Assembly (NCBI GenBank): GCA_016716265.1
Contig: JADJWQ010000006.1
Coordinates: 372,001-436,000 of the forward strand
Source: Planctomycetota bacterium
Lineage (GTDB): Bacteria; Planctomycetota; UBA1135; UBA2386
Direction: 5' to 3'
DNA: 64,000 nt
Position 1 is the first letter of the stretch; each line of letters starts with the position of its first letter. Shown here in pieces: positions 42,888 to 53,947 of this stretch. The position numbers and the translations under genes were made by a program. Under the pieces are notes generated by a model that saw only the letters and a program-made list of their open reading frames with translations, did not search any database and was not told the DNA's origin.

Positions 42888-45691
42888 TCAGCGCAGCAGC
42901 TCGACCGGCCCGACGAGGCCGGCGGGCGCCGGGCGCGGATCGCGCCACGCCCGCGTCCAGCGGCGGGAGGTCGGATCGTCGCGCGTGCGCATGTGGTTCG
43001 CCGCCGTCGTCGTGACGCGGACGGTCAGCGTGACCGGTCCCGGGTCGAGGGCACCCGGCAGCTCGTAACGGTGCCGGCCGAACCACCGCTGACCCAGGTA
43101 TCGCTCGCCGAGCGCGACCGCAGAGACGCCGTGCACGGTGCCGAGGTCGAGCGCGCGGGCCTCGCGTAACCGGTCGGCGTCGAGCGTGAGGTGATAGGTG
43201 ACGGTGCCGGCGAAGGTCTGCAGCTCGGTGTCGTCGGCGACGGCGAGGTCGACGAGCGCATCGAGCGCGCGCTCGAACGGCGCGCCGACCATCGGCGCGA
43301 GCTCGAGCCGCCACGGGCCACCGAGCCGGTCGACGACGCGCAGCGCGCGCTCGGGCCCGGCGGTCGCTGCGGACGAGCCCGCCCCGGTGACGAGGAACGC
43401 GGACTCGAGCGGGCCGAGCGCCAGCGTGACGCGCCCGTCGGCGTCGACCGCGACGGCGCTGCGCGTGCCGGTCTGCGGGTCCCACCGCTCGACGTCGCGC
43501 CGCGGGCCGGGCCACGCAACGGCGGTCACGAGGTCGCGCTCGCGGTCGAGATTGGCGAACAACGTCACCCGCCGCTCGGCGTCGCGATGGTGGATCTGGA
43601 ACAGGCGTGGGTCCGGCGAGTCGATCTCCACCGCGCGCGGCACCGCGAAGCGCTCGAGCAGGCGCCCGGCCCAAGCGAGCAACGGCTCGTCACCGGGAGC
43701 GGCGACCACGCCGACGCGGTCCGCCCGGGCTTGCTGCGCCGCGTCCATCGCCGCCCGCACCCGCGCGTCCTGCGCGACGCGGTCGCGGAGCCCGGGCGCA
43801 CGCGACGGCGGCTGGCCGACGAACGCGATCCGACCGCCGCTCGCCGCGAACCGCGCGACCGCCTCCGCGGCGGCTGGCTCCAGCGATTCGAGCTCGGCGA
43901 CGACGAGCAGCACATGGCGCATCGGCCCGTGGACCAGCATGCCGTCCTCGCACCGCGCCGCCTGCAGCACCCGTGCGCTCACGTAGTCCGCCGTCACGCC
44001 ATTCTGCGCGAACGCCTGCCACAGCTCGTGCAGGTAGCCCGGCCGCCGGACGAGCTCCGACCGCTCGAGGCCGTGGTCACCCCATACGTCGGCGCGCGGC
44101 CCGAGGATCGCGACCTGCGCGACCGGCTGCGTGGCCTGCAGCACCGCCGCGACCCGCGCGTGGTAGTCGCAATAGAGGCGGAAATGCGGCCACCACGGAT
44201 TGCGGTCGCTCAGCCATGTGCCGTAGCGGATCCAGCCGGGGAAGCCCGCGCGCGCGGGTGAGTGGTTGAAGCCGTGCAGGACCGAGTGGTTGACACCCGT
44301 CATGAAGTCGAGGTCGGTCGCCTGCTTCAGATCCTCGAGAGTCGCACGGAACACGCCGTGGAGATTGGTCATGGCCTCGCAGGACACGAGGCGTCTGCCG
44401 TTCAGGTGCGCCGCGGAGGAGGCGTACTTGTTCCACACCGCGTAGCGGATGCCGTCGAGCCGTCGCCCGACACCGTCGTTCGCGAAGTGGATCCACAGAT
44501 CGCCCTCGGGGATGTCCGGCACCAGATAGCCGTCGAGCATGCCGTAGAGCCACGGCATTCCGTACGCGTCTGGTAGCGGCTCAGGGTGCCCTGCGCGTGG
44601 CACCATTCGTGGAACGGGCGGACGAAGCGCTCCTCGAACAGCTCGCAGAGCGTGCGCGCGAAGTCGTAGCGAGCGCGCCGGACCTGGTCGGCGAATTCCG
44701 GCGCGAGCTCGAGGTCGGCAGCGAGGTGGCCGAACGGTCGGTCGGGATTCGCCGGAGCGACGAACGGCAGCCACGGTCGCAGGGCGTAGCCGCGGCGAGC
44801 GGCGAACTCGGCCGCCAGGTCGGCGGTCCAATCGGCGCCGCCGAGCTCGATGCTGTCGCAGAACATCGCGCGCAACGAGTCGCCGAGGCGCCCCCCCATC
44901 GCGGGCGCGAGCCGCTCCGACATGTTGCCGAGGTACTTGTCGACGGCCCGTCGGTCGAAGTGATCGAGCACCGGGCCGTCGGCTCCCGGCGCGCCGTGGA
45001 CCACGAGGCGGAAGCCGCATTGCACGGCCCCGACGAACAACCGCCGGTCCGCCGGTGCGGCCTCGACGAGGAGCGCGCCGGCCGCGATCTCGCCGGTCAC
45101 GTCGACGACGTCGTCGACGCTCGCGCAGCGCTGCGGCACCAGCAGCAGGAACTCGAGCTCGGTGGCCGGGTCGTCGACGAAGTCGCCGCCTCGCCGGGCC
45201 TTCTCGAACGACAGCAATTCGCCCGCGTCGAAGCGCCGCGCCGTGCCGGCCGGGATCGCGATGGTGCGCTGGCGCAGGATCCGGATCTGCTCGTCGGGCG
45301 CCAGGAACCGGCCGCCGAACGGCCAGCCCGAGCCGACGATCAGGTCGGTCGACATGCCGTGCGCGCGCGCCTCGTCAGCGGCCAGGCGCACGAGGCGATT
45401 CCACTCGGGAGTCAGCCAGGCGACCGCCTCCGTCCCGCCGGGCGACGCCTCGGCCGGCAGCGCGATCGGATTGATCTCCACGCCGCCCACGCCGGCCGCC
45501 GCCAACAGGGCGACCTCTCTGCGGATGTCGTCCGCGTCGATCCGATTGCCGTTCCACCACCAGCGGACGAACGGCCGGGCCTCGGCTGGCGGATTGCGAA
45601 ATGCGGCCCACAGCGCGTCGCTGGCCTGGGCCGACAGGTCGGAGAGCATCGAGACGGCGACGAGCGCCATGCGAACGAGGTTGCACATCAT
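42888..45691 (-). CDS. Glycoside hydrolase, GH106-like (one frameshift)
   Basis: About 930 residues. A signal peptide (MMCNLVRMALVAVSML...SAQ) is followed by the GH106 opening FRNPPAEARPFVRWWWNGNR and ALLAAAGVGGVEINPIALPA, then LRAMFCDSIELGGADWT, DLWIHFANDGVGRRLDGIRY, RRLVSCEAMTNLHGVFRATL and C-terminal beta-domains (GTVTYHLTLDADRLREARAL). GH106 enzymes remove alpha-L-rhamnose. The frame changes near 44570, between GTLSRYQ and AYGMPWLYGMLDGY; both sides are conserved, so one indel, perhaps an error, separates them. An ATG at 45709 is an alternative start. It lies downstream of the M23 peptidase gene. Confidence 0.75.
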
Positions 45692-45770
45692 CCGGTGCCG
45701 CAGCTCCATCGGGACGGCTGCGCCGTCACCGCTCCATGGGGATCGGGCGCGGCGCGCGGCCACGCCCCGG

Positions 45771-47138
45771 CTACCGATCCCGGTCGCGCGGCGCGATACG
45801 GGGCTCGAGGAACGACCGCGGGTCGAGCCAACCGCGACAGCCGTCCACGTAACCGGTGATCCATGACACCTGCTGCGCCATCTTGACGTTGCCGACGTGC
45901 AGGTCGAGGCTCGGTCCGTCGGGCACCTGCACGCGCACGCCGAGGCCGGGGAAGCCGTATTCGTCGGGTCGGTCGGGCATGTAGAGGAAGTCCGTGATCG
46001 GCGCCTGCACCCGCTCACCTTCGTAGTCGAAACCGAGCCGTGCGCCGCGCGCGAGGCCCTGCGGCTTGCGGAATGGATTGTCCCCGATCCCGAAGTGCAG
46101 GTGCGCGCCGTAGCCGCCGTTCTCGACGCTACACGACAATCCGACGGTGCCGAGCTTCTGACCGGCACGGACCACGTCGCCGGGCCGGACCAGGATGTCG
46201 AAACCCAGGTGCCCGTACAGGGCGCAGAAGTAGCGGCCGTCCTCCAGACGGTGCTCGACCAGCACCAGGAAGCCCCAATTCCCACCGGCGCCCTGCACCA
46301 TGCGGACGAGGCCGTCCGTCACGGCGAACACGGACGTCCCTTCGCGGAACCACGCCATGTCCTCGCCCGCGTGATTGCCGCCCGCACCGAACGATCGCCG
46401 CGGTACCGGCGCGAACAGGGACCCATCGTACCACGATATGGGCCAATGGAACCCCGTCGCGGTCGGCGTCTCGACGGTCCTCGCGTCGTAGTCGTTGAAG
46501 CTCGTCGGCCCCCGGACCGTCCACGCCCACTCGACGCGGCGCGCGCCGGCCGGTCCGACCAGGGTCTCCTGCCAGGGTCGGTACGGCTTCGTCGCCGACT
46601 CGACGGTGGCGATCGCCGCCTCGATCGTCGCCCGCACGCAGTCGTCGTCCTCGCGCTCGAGGCGCGCCGCGAGCGCGGCGGTGTCGGCCGCGAGGCGACC
46701 GAGGCAGCTCGCCGCGAGCTCGCGGACGCGCGGGTCCGGATCGTCGAGCGCCGCCGCGACGGCCAGCGCGACCTGCGCGTCGCCGACCATCTTCAGCCCG
46801 TACAGCGCCCGCGCGCGGATCGGCCAGTGGTCGGCGGCGAGCAGCGGCAGGAACACGTGGCGCAGATCGGGCTCGCGATAGCGGATCAGGTTCTCGATCC
46901 GCTCGCAGTGGCCGAACTCCTCGGCGATCGCCGCGCCGAGGCGCGCCTTGTCGTCGGCCGTCGCCGCGCCGGTCAGCGCGACGATCCGCGCGTCGATCTC
47001 CGTCTGGCGCGCGGCGAACTCGTCCTTGCGCGTGCACGCCCCCACCGTCGGGTCGAGGGCCTTCGTCTGGGCGGCGACCGGCGCCACGGCGACCAGCACG
47101 AGCGACGCGATCCGGAGCTGCAGCATGCGCGCCAGCAT
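45771..47138 (-). CDS. Secreted M23-family peptidase with HEAT-like repeats
   Basis: 455 residues. The signal peptide is MLARMLQLRIASLVLVAVAP...AQ. Residues ~60-180 carry HEAT-like repeats (DLRHVFLPLLAADHWPIRAR, ALDDPDPRVRELAASCLGRL). A LytM/M23 domain follows, with HAGEDMAW (first zinc His and Asp), LVEHRLEDGRYFCALYGHLG and GYGAHLHFG, the HxH signature. M23 enzymes cut peptidoglycan or glycyl bonds in the periplasm (family knowledge). An ATG at 47126 is also possible. It is 61-80 bp upstream of the GH106-like gene, on the same strand. Confidence 0.82.
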   Translation of the reverse strand: MLARMLQLRIASLVLVAVAPVAAQTKALDPTVGACTRKDEFAARQTEIDARIVALTGAATADDKARLGAAIAEEFGHCERIENLIRYREPDLRHVFLPLLAADHWPIRARALYGLKMVGDAQVALAVAAALDDPDPRVRELAASCLGRLAADTAALAARLEREDDDCVRATIEAAIATVESATKPYRPWQETLVGPAGARRVEWAWTVRGPTSFNDYDARTVETPTATGFHWPISWYDGSLFAPVPRRSFGAGGNHAGEDMAWFREGTSVFAVTDGLVRMVQGAGGNWGFLVLVEHRLEDGRYFCALYGHLGFDILVRPGDVVRAGQKLGTVGLSCSVENGGYGAHLHFGIGDNPFRKPQGLARGARLGFDYEGERVQAPITDFLYMPDRPDEYGFPGLGVRVQVPDGPSLDLHVGNVKMAQQVSWITGYVDGCRGWLDPRSFLEPRIAPRDRDR

Positions 47139-47280
47139 GCCCGCGCGCGGCCCGCTCCGGCAAGGCAGCGGACGCCTTTCGGTCCTGCGACGATCCCTCA
47201 GCGCGGCGTCGCCGAGAGCCGCTCCGGTCGCCTCCCGATCGCGGCAGCGGAGCTCCGGACGGGAGGTCGGCAGCCGCTCC

Positions 47281-50133
47281 TCAACGGCCGATCGTCAGCC
47301 GCGACCAATCGCTGACCACCAGCGAGGAGCGCGCAGGATCGAGGACGATCCATTGGGCGACGAACTCGAGGCCGGTCCAGACACTCGGGAACCAGATATT
47401 GATCCGGGCGTCGCCGGCCGCGTCCGTCACGGCACCGAGGGAGATCGTCGGGAACGCCTGCGCCACACAGCCCGGCGCGCCCGCGAAGCCGAGGTCGAGT
47501 CCGTAGGGCGTGGTCGTGTGGTCGAGGTTCCAGACCGCGACGGCATTGCGCGGCGCCGTGCTCACCGCTGCCACCCAGGCGCCGAAGAAGCCCGTCTTGG
47601 GCGACGTCGTCCACCGGGTCCGCGGCAGCCTGCCGTCCGCGCCGGGGCAGCCGCGGCCGAACAGCTCGTACAGCCCGACGTCCGGCGCCTGGGAGAGGTA
47701 CACGCCGACGCTGCCGGCGCCCGCCGCCGAGCCGCCGGCATGGTCGACTCGACCGTCGGCGTCGACGTCGCCGAGGGCGACCACCCGCTCGCCGAGGCGC
47801 GGGTAGCTCGCGCTGCCCTTGACGATTCGCACGGCACCGACGCACGCCGTGTACGACATCACCTCGATCGCACCGACATTGACGCCGCCCTCGACGAGCC
47901 CCGGCATGCCCGCGGCGATCTCGAGGAAGCCGTCGGAGTCGAGGTCGCCGAGCGCGGCGAGCGACGCCCCGAATTGGCCACCGGGGGTGTTTCTCCAGCC
48001 GGTGACCAGGGTACCGGGCTGGCCCTGCCCGATCGTGGTGACGGTACCGGGCGTGTAGCCGGCACCCGCGACGATCGCGACGAGGCCGGTGTCGGTCAGG
48101 CCGCCCTGATCGGCGAACGGAATGCCGACAGCGAGATCGCCCCGGCCATCGCGATCCCAGTCGCCGATCGCCGCGAGCGCTGCGCCGCACCGATCGCCGG
48201 CCGCAGCACCCAGGTAGCTGCGGTAGCCCTGGAATCTGCCGGGCGAGAACACGTCGACGCGCCCGGCCTGGACGCGGCCGTTGACCTCGGCGTGCGAGAA
48301 GCCGCGCGCCAGCTCGGGCCGGCCGTCACCGTCGAGGTCGCCGAGCGGCTCGAGGGAGAAGGCGTCGAGCGGGTACGGCGACGCCTGGGCCGCGAACGAC
48401 CACGACGTCAACAGCGGCGAGCTGCCGGCGCCAGCGAACGCGCGAACCGCGGGGGCTCCGGCCGCGATCGCCGCGAAGTCGGGCACGCCGTCACCGTCGA
48501 TGTCGCCACCGAGCCCGGTGACCGCGACGCCGAGCCGATCGGCCGGCCCGGACGTCAGGCCCGACGTGACGGTGCGCAGCGAGCCCCCGGTGCGGCCGGA
48601 CAGGATCCGCACATAGCCGTCGTTCGGTCGCCCGCGCACGGTGGCGTTCGGCGCGCCGACGATGACGTCGTCGACGCCGTCGCCATCGAAGTCGAACGCC
48701 CGGCCGACGGCGAAGCCGAACCAGTCGCCCGCCGAGGTGCCGCGCCAGCGTCGGATCAGCGCCCGCGTCGCACCGGAGAACACCTGCACGGCGCCGCTGT
48801 CCTGACCGTTGAAGTCGTCGAACGGCGAGCCGACCGCGAAGTCGTCGATGCCGTCGCCGTCGAGGTCGCCGACCGCAGCCAGCGCCAGGCCGAAGCCGTC
48901 GCCGGCCACGGCACCGGTGACCCGGCCGGCGAGCTCGTAGCTGGCGGCGTACACCAATCGGTGCACCGAGGCGCTGCCGGCGTCGACGGCCGTCGAGTCG
49001 ATGCGCTGCGCGCCGACCAGCAGGTCGTCCCAGCCGTCGCGGTCGACGTCGCCCGCCGCGACGCTGACGCCGTACTCGCCGAGCACGTCGCCGAGCGCGA
49101 GCTCGTACTCGACCTGGCCCTGGTCCCAGACGGCGCGGACCTGGACGAAGCCGCTACGCACTCCCCCGCGCGTGCCGAACGGCGCGCCGATCGCGAGCGC
49201 GTTCCGGAATCCACCGCAGGCGATCGGCCGGACCGCAGCCAGCGACGCACCGAAGTCGGAGCCGGGTTCACCGGCGAACGAGAACAACAGCGAGGCATTG
49301 CGCCCCGACCACACGTCGACCCGGCCGGCGTTGGTGCCGCCCGGTCCGCTGACGGCGATGTCGGCGTAGCCGTCGCCATTGGCGTCGAGCCCCGCGACGG
49401 CGCGACCGTACTGGGACAGCGCCGTGTCGGCGAACGTGTGGAGCACGGCACCGGTCGCGCCGGAGTGGACGATGGCCGCGCGCCACAACGGATTGCCGAT
49501 CACCACGTCCGGCACGCCATCGGCATCGACGTCGCCCGCGGCGGCGACGGCGAAGCCGGGGCTGAGCGTGTGGAGCTGCGCGCCGGTGCGCCCCGACCAG
49601 GTGCGCACCGGGCCGACCTCGGAGGCGATCGCGAAGTCGTCGTAGCCGTCGCGGTCGAGGTCCCCGACCCCGGCCACCGCGACGCCCGCGCGGCTCCCGG
49701 CTGCCCCGTGGATCGCGAACAGCTGCGACCCGTCGCGGCCGGACCATACGAACACCGTCCCGGTCGAGCCGGTCGCGGCCGGCGCACCAGCGATCACGTC
49801 GTCGTGGCCGTCGGCATCGACGTCGGCCGTGGCCACGGACGTGCCGAGGAACTGGAAGGTCCCCGATACGGTCCACGTGAACAGCAGCGCACCGGTGCGC
49901 CCCGACCAGGCCCGCACCCGACCGGCCAGGCTGGTGTTGGGTCCGTAGCCATCGGCGCCGACGACGACGTCGGCGAAGCCGTCGTCGTCGAGGTCGCCGA
50001 GCGCGACCGCACGACCGTGCCGCTCGTACGCGGACGTCCCGTCGTAGCGCTGGAACGGGCGCTGCGCGGTCGCTGTCGGCAGAACCGCGACGGCGAGCGA
50101 CAACACGACACCGGCAGAGATCGAGCGTTGCAC
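47281..50133 (-). CDS. Large secreted FG-GAP repeat protein
   Basis: 950 residues from a GTG at 50133 (MQRSISAGVVLSLAVAVLPT, signal peptide). It carries at least ten FG-GAP repeats with calcium loops (LGDLDDDGFADVVVGADGYG, TADVDADGHDDVIAGAPAAT, VGDLDRDGYDDFAIASEVGP, FDFDGDGVDDVIVGAPNAT), enough for more than one propeller. The C-terminal domain (ELFGRGCPGADGRLPRTRWT ... FVAQWIVLDPARSSLVVSDW) is the planctomycete secretion-type end. It is probably surface-exposed. The 3' end is 142 bp from the M23 gene. Confidence 0.85.
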   Translation of the reverse strand: MQRSISAGVVLSLAVAVLPTATAQRPFQRYDGTSAYERHGRAVALGDLDDDGFADVVVGADGYGPNTSLAGRVRAWSGRTGALLFTWTVSGTFQFLGTSVATADVDADGHDDVIAGAPAATGSTGTVFVWSGRDGSQLFAIHGAAGSRAGVAVAGVGDLDRDGYDDFAIASEVGPVRTWSGRTGAQLHTLSPGFAVAAAGDVDADGVPDVVIGNPLWRAAIVHSGATGAVLHTFADTALSQYGRAVAGLDANGDGYADIAVSGPGGTNAGRVDVWSGRNASLLFSFAGEPGSDFGASLAAVRPIACGGFRNALAIGAPFGTRGGVRSGFVQVRAVWDQGQVEYELALGDVLGEYGVSVAAGDVDRDGWDDLLVGAQRIDSTAVDAGSASVHRLVYAASYELAGRVTGAVAGDGFGLALAAVGDLDGDGIDDFAVGSPFDDFNGQDSGAVQVFSGATRALIRRWRGTSAGDWFGFAVGRAFDFDGDGVDDVIVGAPNATVRGRPNDGYVRILSGRTGGSLRTVTSGLTSGPADRLGVAVTGLGGDIDGDGVPDFAAIAAGAPAVRAFAGAGSSPLLTSWSFAAQASPYPLDAFSLEPLGDLDGDGRPELARGFSHAEVNGRVQAGRVDVFSPGRFQGYRSYLGAAAGDRCGAALAAIGDWDRDGRGDLAVGIPFADQGGLTDTGLVAIVAGAGYTPGTVTTIGQGQPGTLVTGWRNTPGGQFGASLAALGDLDSDGFLEIAAGMPGLVEGGVNVGAIEVMSYTACVGAVRIVKGSASYPRLGERVVALGDVDADGRVDHAGGSAAGAGSVGVYLSQAPDVGLYELFGRGCPGADGRLPRTRWTTSPKTGFFGAWVAAVSTAPRNAVAVWNLDHTTTPYGLDLGFAGAPGCVAQAFPTISLGAVTDAAGDARINIWFPSVWTGLEFVAQWIVLDPARSSLVVSDWSRLTIGR

Positions 50134-50213
50134 GCAGCCGCTAGCGTTCGACGCGCCCCGATCCGTCAGGGATTTCGTCGCGAAACGCCGCGCGACCGCG
50201 GACCCGCAGCCGA

Positions 50214-50594
50214 TCACTCGTCGCGATCGAGCCGGAAGAACCCGAACCGCACGCCATCGCGCGTCGCGACGAGGACCGGCAGCACGCACTGCGGCAGCCC
50301 GGCAGGCTCCTGCCAGAGCTCGGTTCCCACGTGCTGCACCAGCGCCGGCTCGATCGTCTCGCGCGCACACACGCCCACCATCAGCCCGGTCGGGAGCGCC
50401 TGGCCGGAGGCGGCGACGAGCATCTGGCGCATCACTTCCGCCTCCTTGGAATCCGCCATCAGGATCGTGCCGGCGAGCTTCGCCTCCGGTGCCTTCGCGA
50501 GGATCTCGCGAGCGTCGGCGACGAGGCCCGGTCCGTGCTCGGTGAGCAGCCGCTCGGAGTCGAGCTGCTGATAGAACGCGTCGAACTCGTCCAT
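50214..50594 (-). CDS. Hypothetical protein
   Basis: 126 residues from an ATG at 50594: MDEFDAFYQQLDSERLLTEH, then REILAKAPEAKLAGTILMAD, VMRQMLVAASGQALPTGLMV and VLVATRDGVRFGFFRLDRDE. Mixed alpha/beta, cytoplasmic. No family is recognised. It is upstream of the large FG-GAP gene on the same strand (80 bp). Confidence 0.6.
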   Translation of the reverse strand: MDEFDAFYQQLDSERLLTEHGPGLVADAREILAKAPEAKLAGTILMADSKEAEVMRQMLVAASGQALPTGLMVGVCARETIEPALVQHVGTELWQEPAGLPQCVLPVLVATRDGVRFGFFRLDRDE

Positions 50595-51253
50595 GGTGGC
50601 ACCGGGCGTGGCCGAGCCCCGGACACGGGCGCGGCCGACGCTCCCCATGCTACCGGTCGACGCCGCCGCCGAGCGGTCGGCGAGCGGCGAACAGCGTCGC
50701 AGCGATTCGCCGCGCCACCCGCGTGCGGTGCGGGCCCGGGCCCGCCGCCGCCAGCCACGATCGCTGCGAGCAGGCCAGGGTCTTCGGCGGCCCGGCCGGA
50801 ACGACTCCCGTCGGATACCGTAGCTCGCGAACCGCGATCCGGCCGCGCGCCGCGACCAGATGGCCGCACCGTGTCGCGCTCGGCGCGGTCCAGGTTGCCG
50901 GCCGCAGCTGGCACTCGCTCGATCGTCATCGGGTGGATCACGGAGGGGTGTCGCGGTGGCTCGAGGGACGCGGGTCGCCCAGTCCCTGTACGGCGCCGCC
51001 GTCAAGTTGCCATTGCGCGGGCGTCGTGGATCGACGCCTACGATCACGCGTCATCGCGAAGCGGGTGTCCGTCGTGTGATTCGACAATGGACAATGGGCA
51101 ACCTCGACCTCGCCTCGATGTCCGCCGAGAAGGTCGGCGACTCCGGTGACGGGCGCTGCCGGCGGCGACCCCGAAGTCGCGGGCCACGTCGCCGCTGCCG
51201 GCGGCTTGTGCTCGCTGCGTTCCGCGAACTCGGCCGAATCGGGGAATGCGGCA
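50595..51253. other. Intergenic, no gene recognised
   Basis: About 660 bp between the hypothetical gene and the 3' end of the next FG-GAP gene. Long frames here are Arg-rich with no homology pattern. No repeat or hairpin stood out. Confidence 0.4.
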
Positions 51254-52972
51254 TCAGGGCCGGGGTTGGCCGATCCGGAGCATCACGCCGTCGGAGGTGA
51301 GGATGCTCGGTGCGTTCGCCAGATCGACGACGACCCACTGTGCCCGCAGCACCGCACCGAGCAGTCCTGGTTCGACCGGCACGCTCAGCGGGATCGATGC
51401 CCGACCGGTCGGGTCGGTCGCCAGCGTGATCGTGCCGAGCTCCGCGAGCAGCCACAGCCCGCAGCCCGGCGCACCGAACGGCGCCAGGTCCAAGGCCTGC
51501 TCGCGCAGACCGAACGCGATCACCGCCGGCGAAGCGATCGGGGCCGCGCGGAGTGTCAGCGCGATCACCTGCCCGAGCACCGGCCGGCCACGCACGCCGA
51601 AGCGCGGCAGGCGGCCATCGGATCCGGGGCAGCCGTGGCCGTAGCCGACGATGCGCGGTGGCGCCGGGTTCGCCGCGACGAGTCCCGACAGCACCCGCGC
51701 ACTCCCGGCGACGACTCCGCCCGCCGAGTCCTGCGGTGCACCGACGATCACGTCCGCGAAGCCATCGGCGTTCACGTCCCCCGCTCCGCCCACCGACCAG
51801 CCGAGGCGGCTGCCGGAGAGGCTGCCGCGAAACGTGCCGAGGACCGTGCCGTCCAGACCCGAGAGCACGCGCGCGCTGCCGGTGCTGTCGCCGCCGTCGT
51901 CGTCGAACGGTGCTCCGGCGATCACATCGTCGTGACCGTCGGCATCGACGTCCCCCGCGGCGCCGACCGACCAGCCCAGGCAGTCCTCGGGATCGTCACC
52001 GAAGAACTGGTGCACGACCCGGCCGCCGCGACCCGAGAACACCGTCGCGCACGGCGGATTGCCGAAGTCACGAGTCCACGTGGATCCGACGACGACGTCG
52101 TCGAAGCCGTCGCCATCGACGTCCCCCGCCCCACTGACGGAGCGGCCGAACATCAGACCCGGCTGCGGGGACGCGAAGGTGAACAGGAGCGCTCCATCGC
52201 GACCCGCGAAGACCGCTGCGCTGCCCGCCTGGAACCGGTCGCCCGCGTCCGGCGCCCCGACGATCACGTCGCCGCAGCCATCCCCGTCGACGTCTCCCGC
52301 ACCCGCGACTGCATGGCCGAACGTCGCGCCGGGATGGTCGCCGTCGAAGCGGTACAGTCGCGCGCCGGTCCGACCCGAGTGGAGCCGCGCGCTACCGGCG
52401 TAGCGGCCGCCGGTGTGATCGAAGGGCGCCCCGACGATCACGTCGTCGTAGCCGTCGTCGTCGACGTCGCCTGCCCCGGCCACTGCGAACCCGAGCTGCC
52501 CGCCGGCCACATCGCCGTACAGCGCGGCGAGGATCGTGCCGTGTCGCCCGGAGTAGACCCGCGCGCTCCCCGCGTCAGCGCCCGCCGCGGCGCCGTCGGC
52601 ACCGGGGCTGCCGACGATCAGGTCGGCGCAGCCGTCGCCGTCGACGTCGCCGGCGCCACCGACGGACGCACCGAAGCGATCGCCCGGGGAATCGCCGTAC
52701 CACGTGTGCAGCACCGTTCCGTCGCGGCCGGAGTAGACCCGCGCAGAGCCGGCCTCGGCACCCGCCGTCGCGTCCCCCGGAATGCCGACGACCAGGTCGG
52801 CGCAGCCGTCGCCGTCGACGTCTCCCGCCGTCCGCACGCAGCTCCCGAGTTCGGCAGCGGCGGACACGCCGTGGAACGTGTGCAGCGTGCCCTGCGCCGA
52901 CAGCGGCACGGTCGCCGCCAGGGTGAGCGCCAGTGTCGTCGGAAACGGAGAGATGCGGAGCACGGGGTTCAT
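51254..52972 (-). CDS. Secreted FG-GAP repeat protein
   Basis: 572 residues, MNPVLRISPFPTTLALTLAA with a signal peptide to ..LSAQ. Seven regular FG-GAP repeats of ~60 residues follow (GDVDGDGCADLVVGIPGD, GDVDGDGCADLIVGSPGA, GDVDDDGYDDVIVGAPFD, GDVNADGFADVIVGAPQD), a complete seven-bladed propeller with near-identical calcium loops and 'GSARVYSGRDGT' turns. A short planctomycete C-terminal domain ends it (LAPFGAPGCGLWLLAELGTI). It is divergent from the kinase-SUMF1 gene at 53294. Confidence 0.87.
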   Translation of the reverse strand: MNPVLRISPFPTTLALTLAATVPLSAQGTLHTFHGVSAAAELGSCVRTAGDVDGDGCADLVVGIPGDATAGAEAGSARVYSGRDGTVLHTWYGDSPGDRFGASVGGAGDVDGDGCADLIVGSPGADGAAAGADAGSARVYSGRHGTILAALYGDVAGGQLGFAVAGAGDVDDDGYDDVIVGAPFDHTGGRYAGSARLHSGRTGARLYRFDGDHPGATFGHAVAGAGDVDGDGCGDVIVGAPDAGDRFQAGSAAVFAGRDGALLFTFASPQPGLMFGRSVSGAGDVDGDGFDDVVVGSTWTRDFGNPPCATVFSGRGGRVVHQFFGDDPEDCLGWSVGAAGDVDADGHDDVIAGAPFDDDGGDSTGSARVLSGLDGTVLGTFRGSLSGSRLGWSVGGAGDVNADGFADVIVGAPQDSAGGVVAGSARVLSGLVAANPAPPRIVGYGHGCPGSDGRLPRFGVRGRPVLGQVIALTLRAAPIASPAVIAFGLREQALDLAPFGAPGCGLWLLAELGTITLATDPTGRASIPLSVPVEPGLLGAVLRAQWVVVDLANAPSILTSDGVMLRIGQPRP

Positions 52973-53293
52973 GGCGATTCCTTGTGTCTGGCAGCTTGCG
53001 CCCGCACGCGGCGATGACGTGTCGGGCTCCGAGGGTCGGAGTGCCGGGGACGCCGTGATTCGTACGCCCGGGTGCGCTCCCTCAGCCGCCGGCTGCCGCG
53101 GACACGAACCCGCTCGATCACCGTCGGGCGGGTCACCGCTGCGGGCGAGTGGAGTCCCGCCCGCAACTCGCGCCGTTCCGGAGGCTCTTTCGCCGGCTCC
53201 GCGGATCTACCGCGCGCGCGAGCTTCCACCGCGCCACCGCCGCTATGATCCGACGCCGGCTGCAGGACACCGCAGCGAGAGGATCTCGAAGGT
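52973..53293. other. Divergent intergenic region
   Basis: About 320 bp between the starts of the FG-GAP gene (minus) and the first kinase-SUMF1 gene (plus). It should hold both promoters; no convincing boxes were identified. Confidence 0.4.
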
Positions 53294-53947
53294 GTGACCC
53301 CGGACCGCCGGCGCGTCTCCGAGCTGCTCGACCGCGCCCGCGGGATGCGGGTCGCGGAGCGGCAGGCGTTCCTCGCTGCGGCCTGTGCGGACGATCAGGC
53401 GCTGCGCACCGAGCTGGAGGCCCTGCTCGGTAGCGACACCGACGGCTCGTCCCCGCACGGGTCGCTCGGCAGCGCGTCGGACGCACCCGCGGGCGGCGCG
53501 GGACGCCCGGGCGCGCCGACGCCGGAGCGGCTCGCGGCGGCGTTCGCGGTGTTCCGGGACTACCGCGCGCGTCAGGATGCGGGTACCGCCGAGCCGGTCG
53601 AGGCGCTCCTCGCTGCGCATGCGGAGCTGCGGGACGACCTGCTGCCGCTGTTGCAGCCGGACGGGCCGTCGGGTGTCGCCGGGGCCTCGCTCGCGCGGTC
53701 GCTGCTCGAGCGCGCGCTCGACCTGCCGGCAGCGGAGCGCGCTGGGTTCCTGGACCGCGCCTGCGGTGGCGACATCGCGCTGCGCGAGGACGTCGAGCAG
53801 CTGCTGGCTCGCGCGCCGAACGCGCGCCCGGACCCGCCGCGGGCCGCCGGGCCAGGCGATGCCGAGGGCGCTGGCGGCGTGCCCGCGCAGATCGGTCCAT
53901 ACCGGATCCTCAGCCGGCTCGGCGAGGGCGGCATGGGCACGGTCTAC
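53294..53947 (+). repeat. Near-identical 654-bp block shared by two kinase genes (copy 1)
   Basis: Aligns without gaps to 57288-57941, from the GTG start through the glycine-rich loop of the kinase domain (EGGMGTVY). Only scattered substitutions are seen by eye. Downstream the two genes diverge sharply. Confidence 0.85.

Noticed and set aside
42888..45691. GH106-like gene as two separate genes
   Set aside because: Both frames together make one continuous glycosidase, and the second part has no start or signal peptide; a single frameshifted gene is the better reading.
50595..51047. Extended N-terminus of the hypothetical protein at 50214-50594
   Set aside because: The upstream extension is Arg-rich and low in complexity; the ATG at 50594 begins the protein-like sequence.
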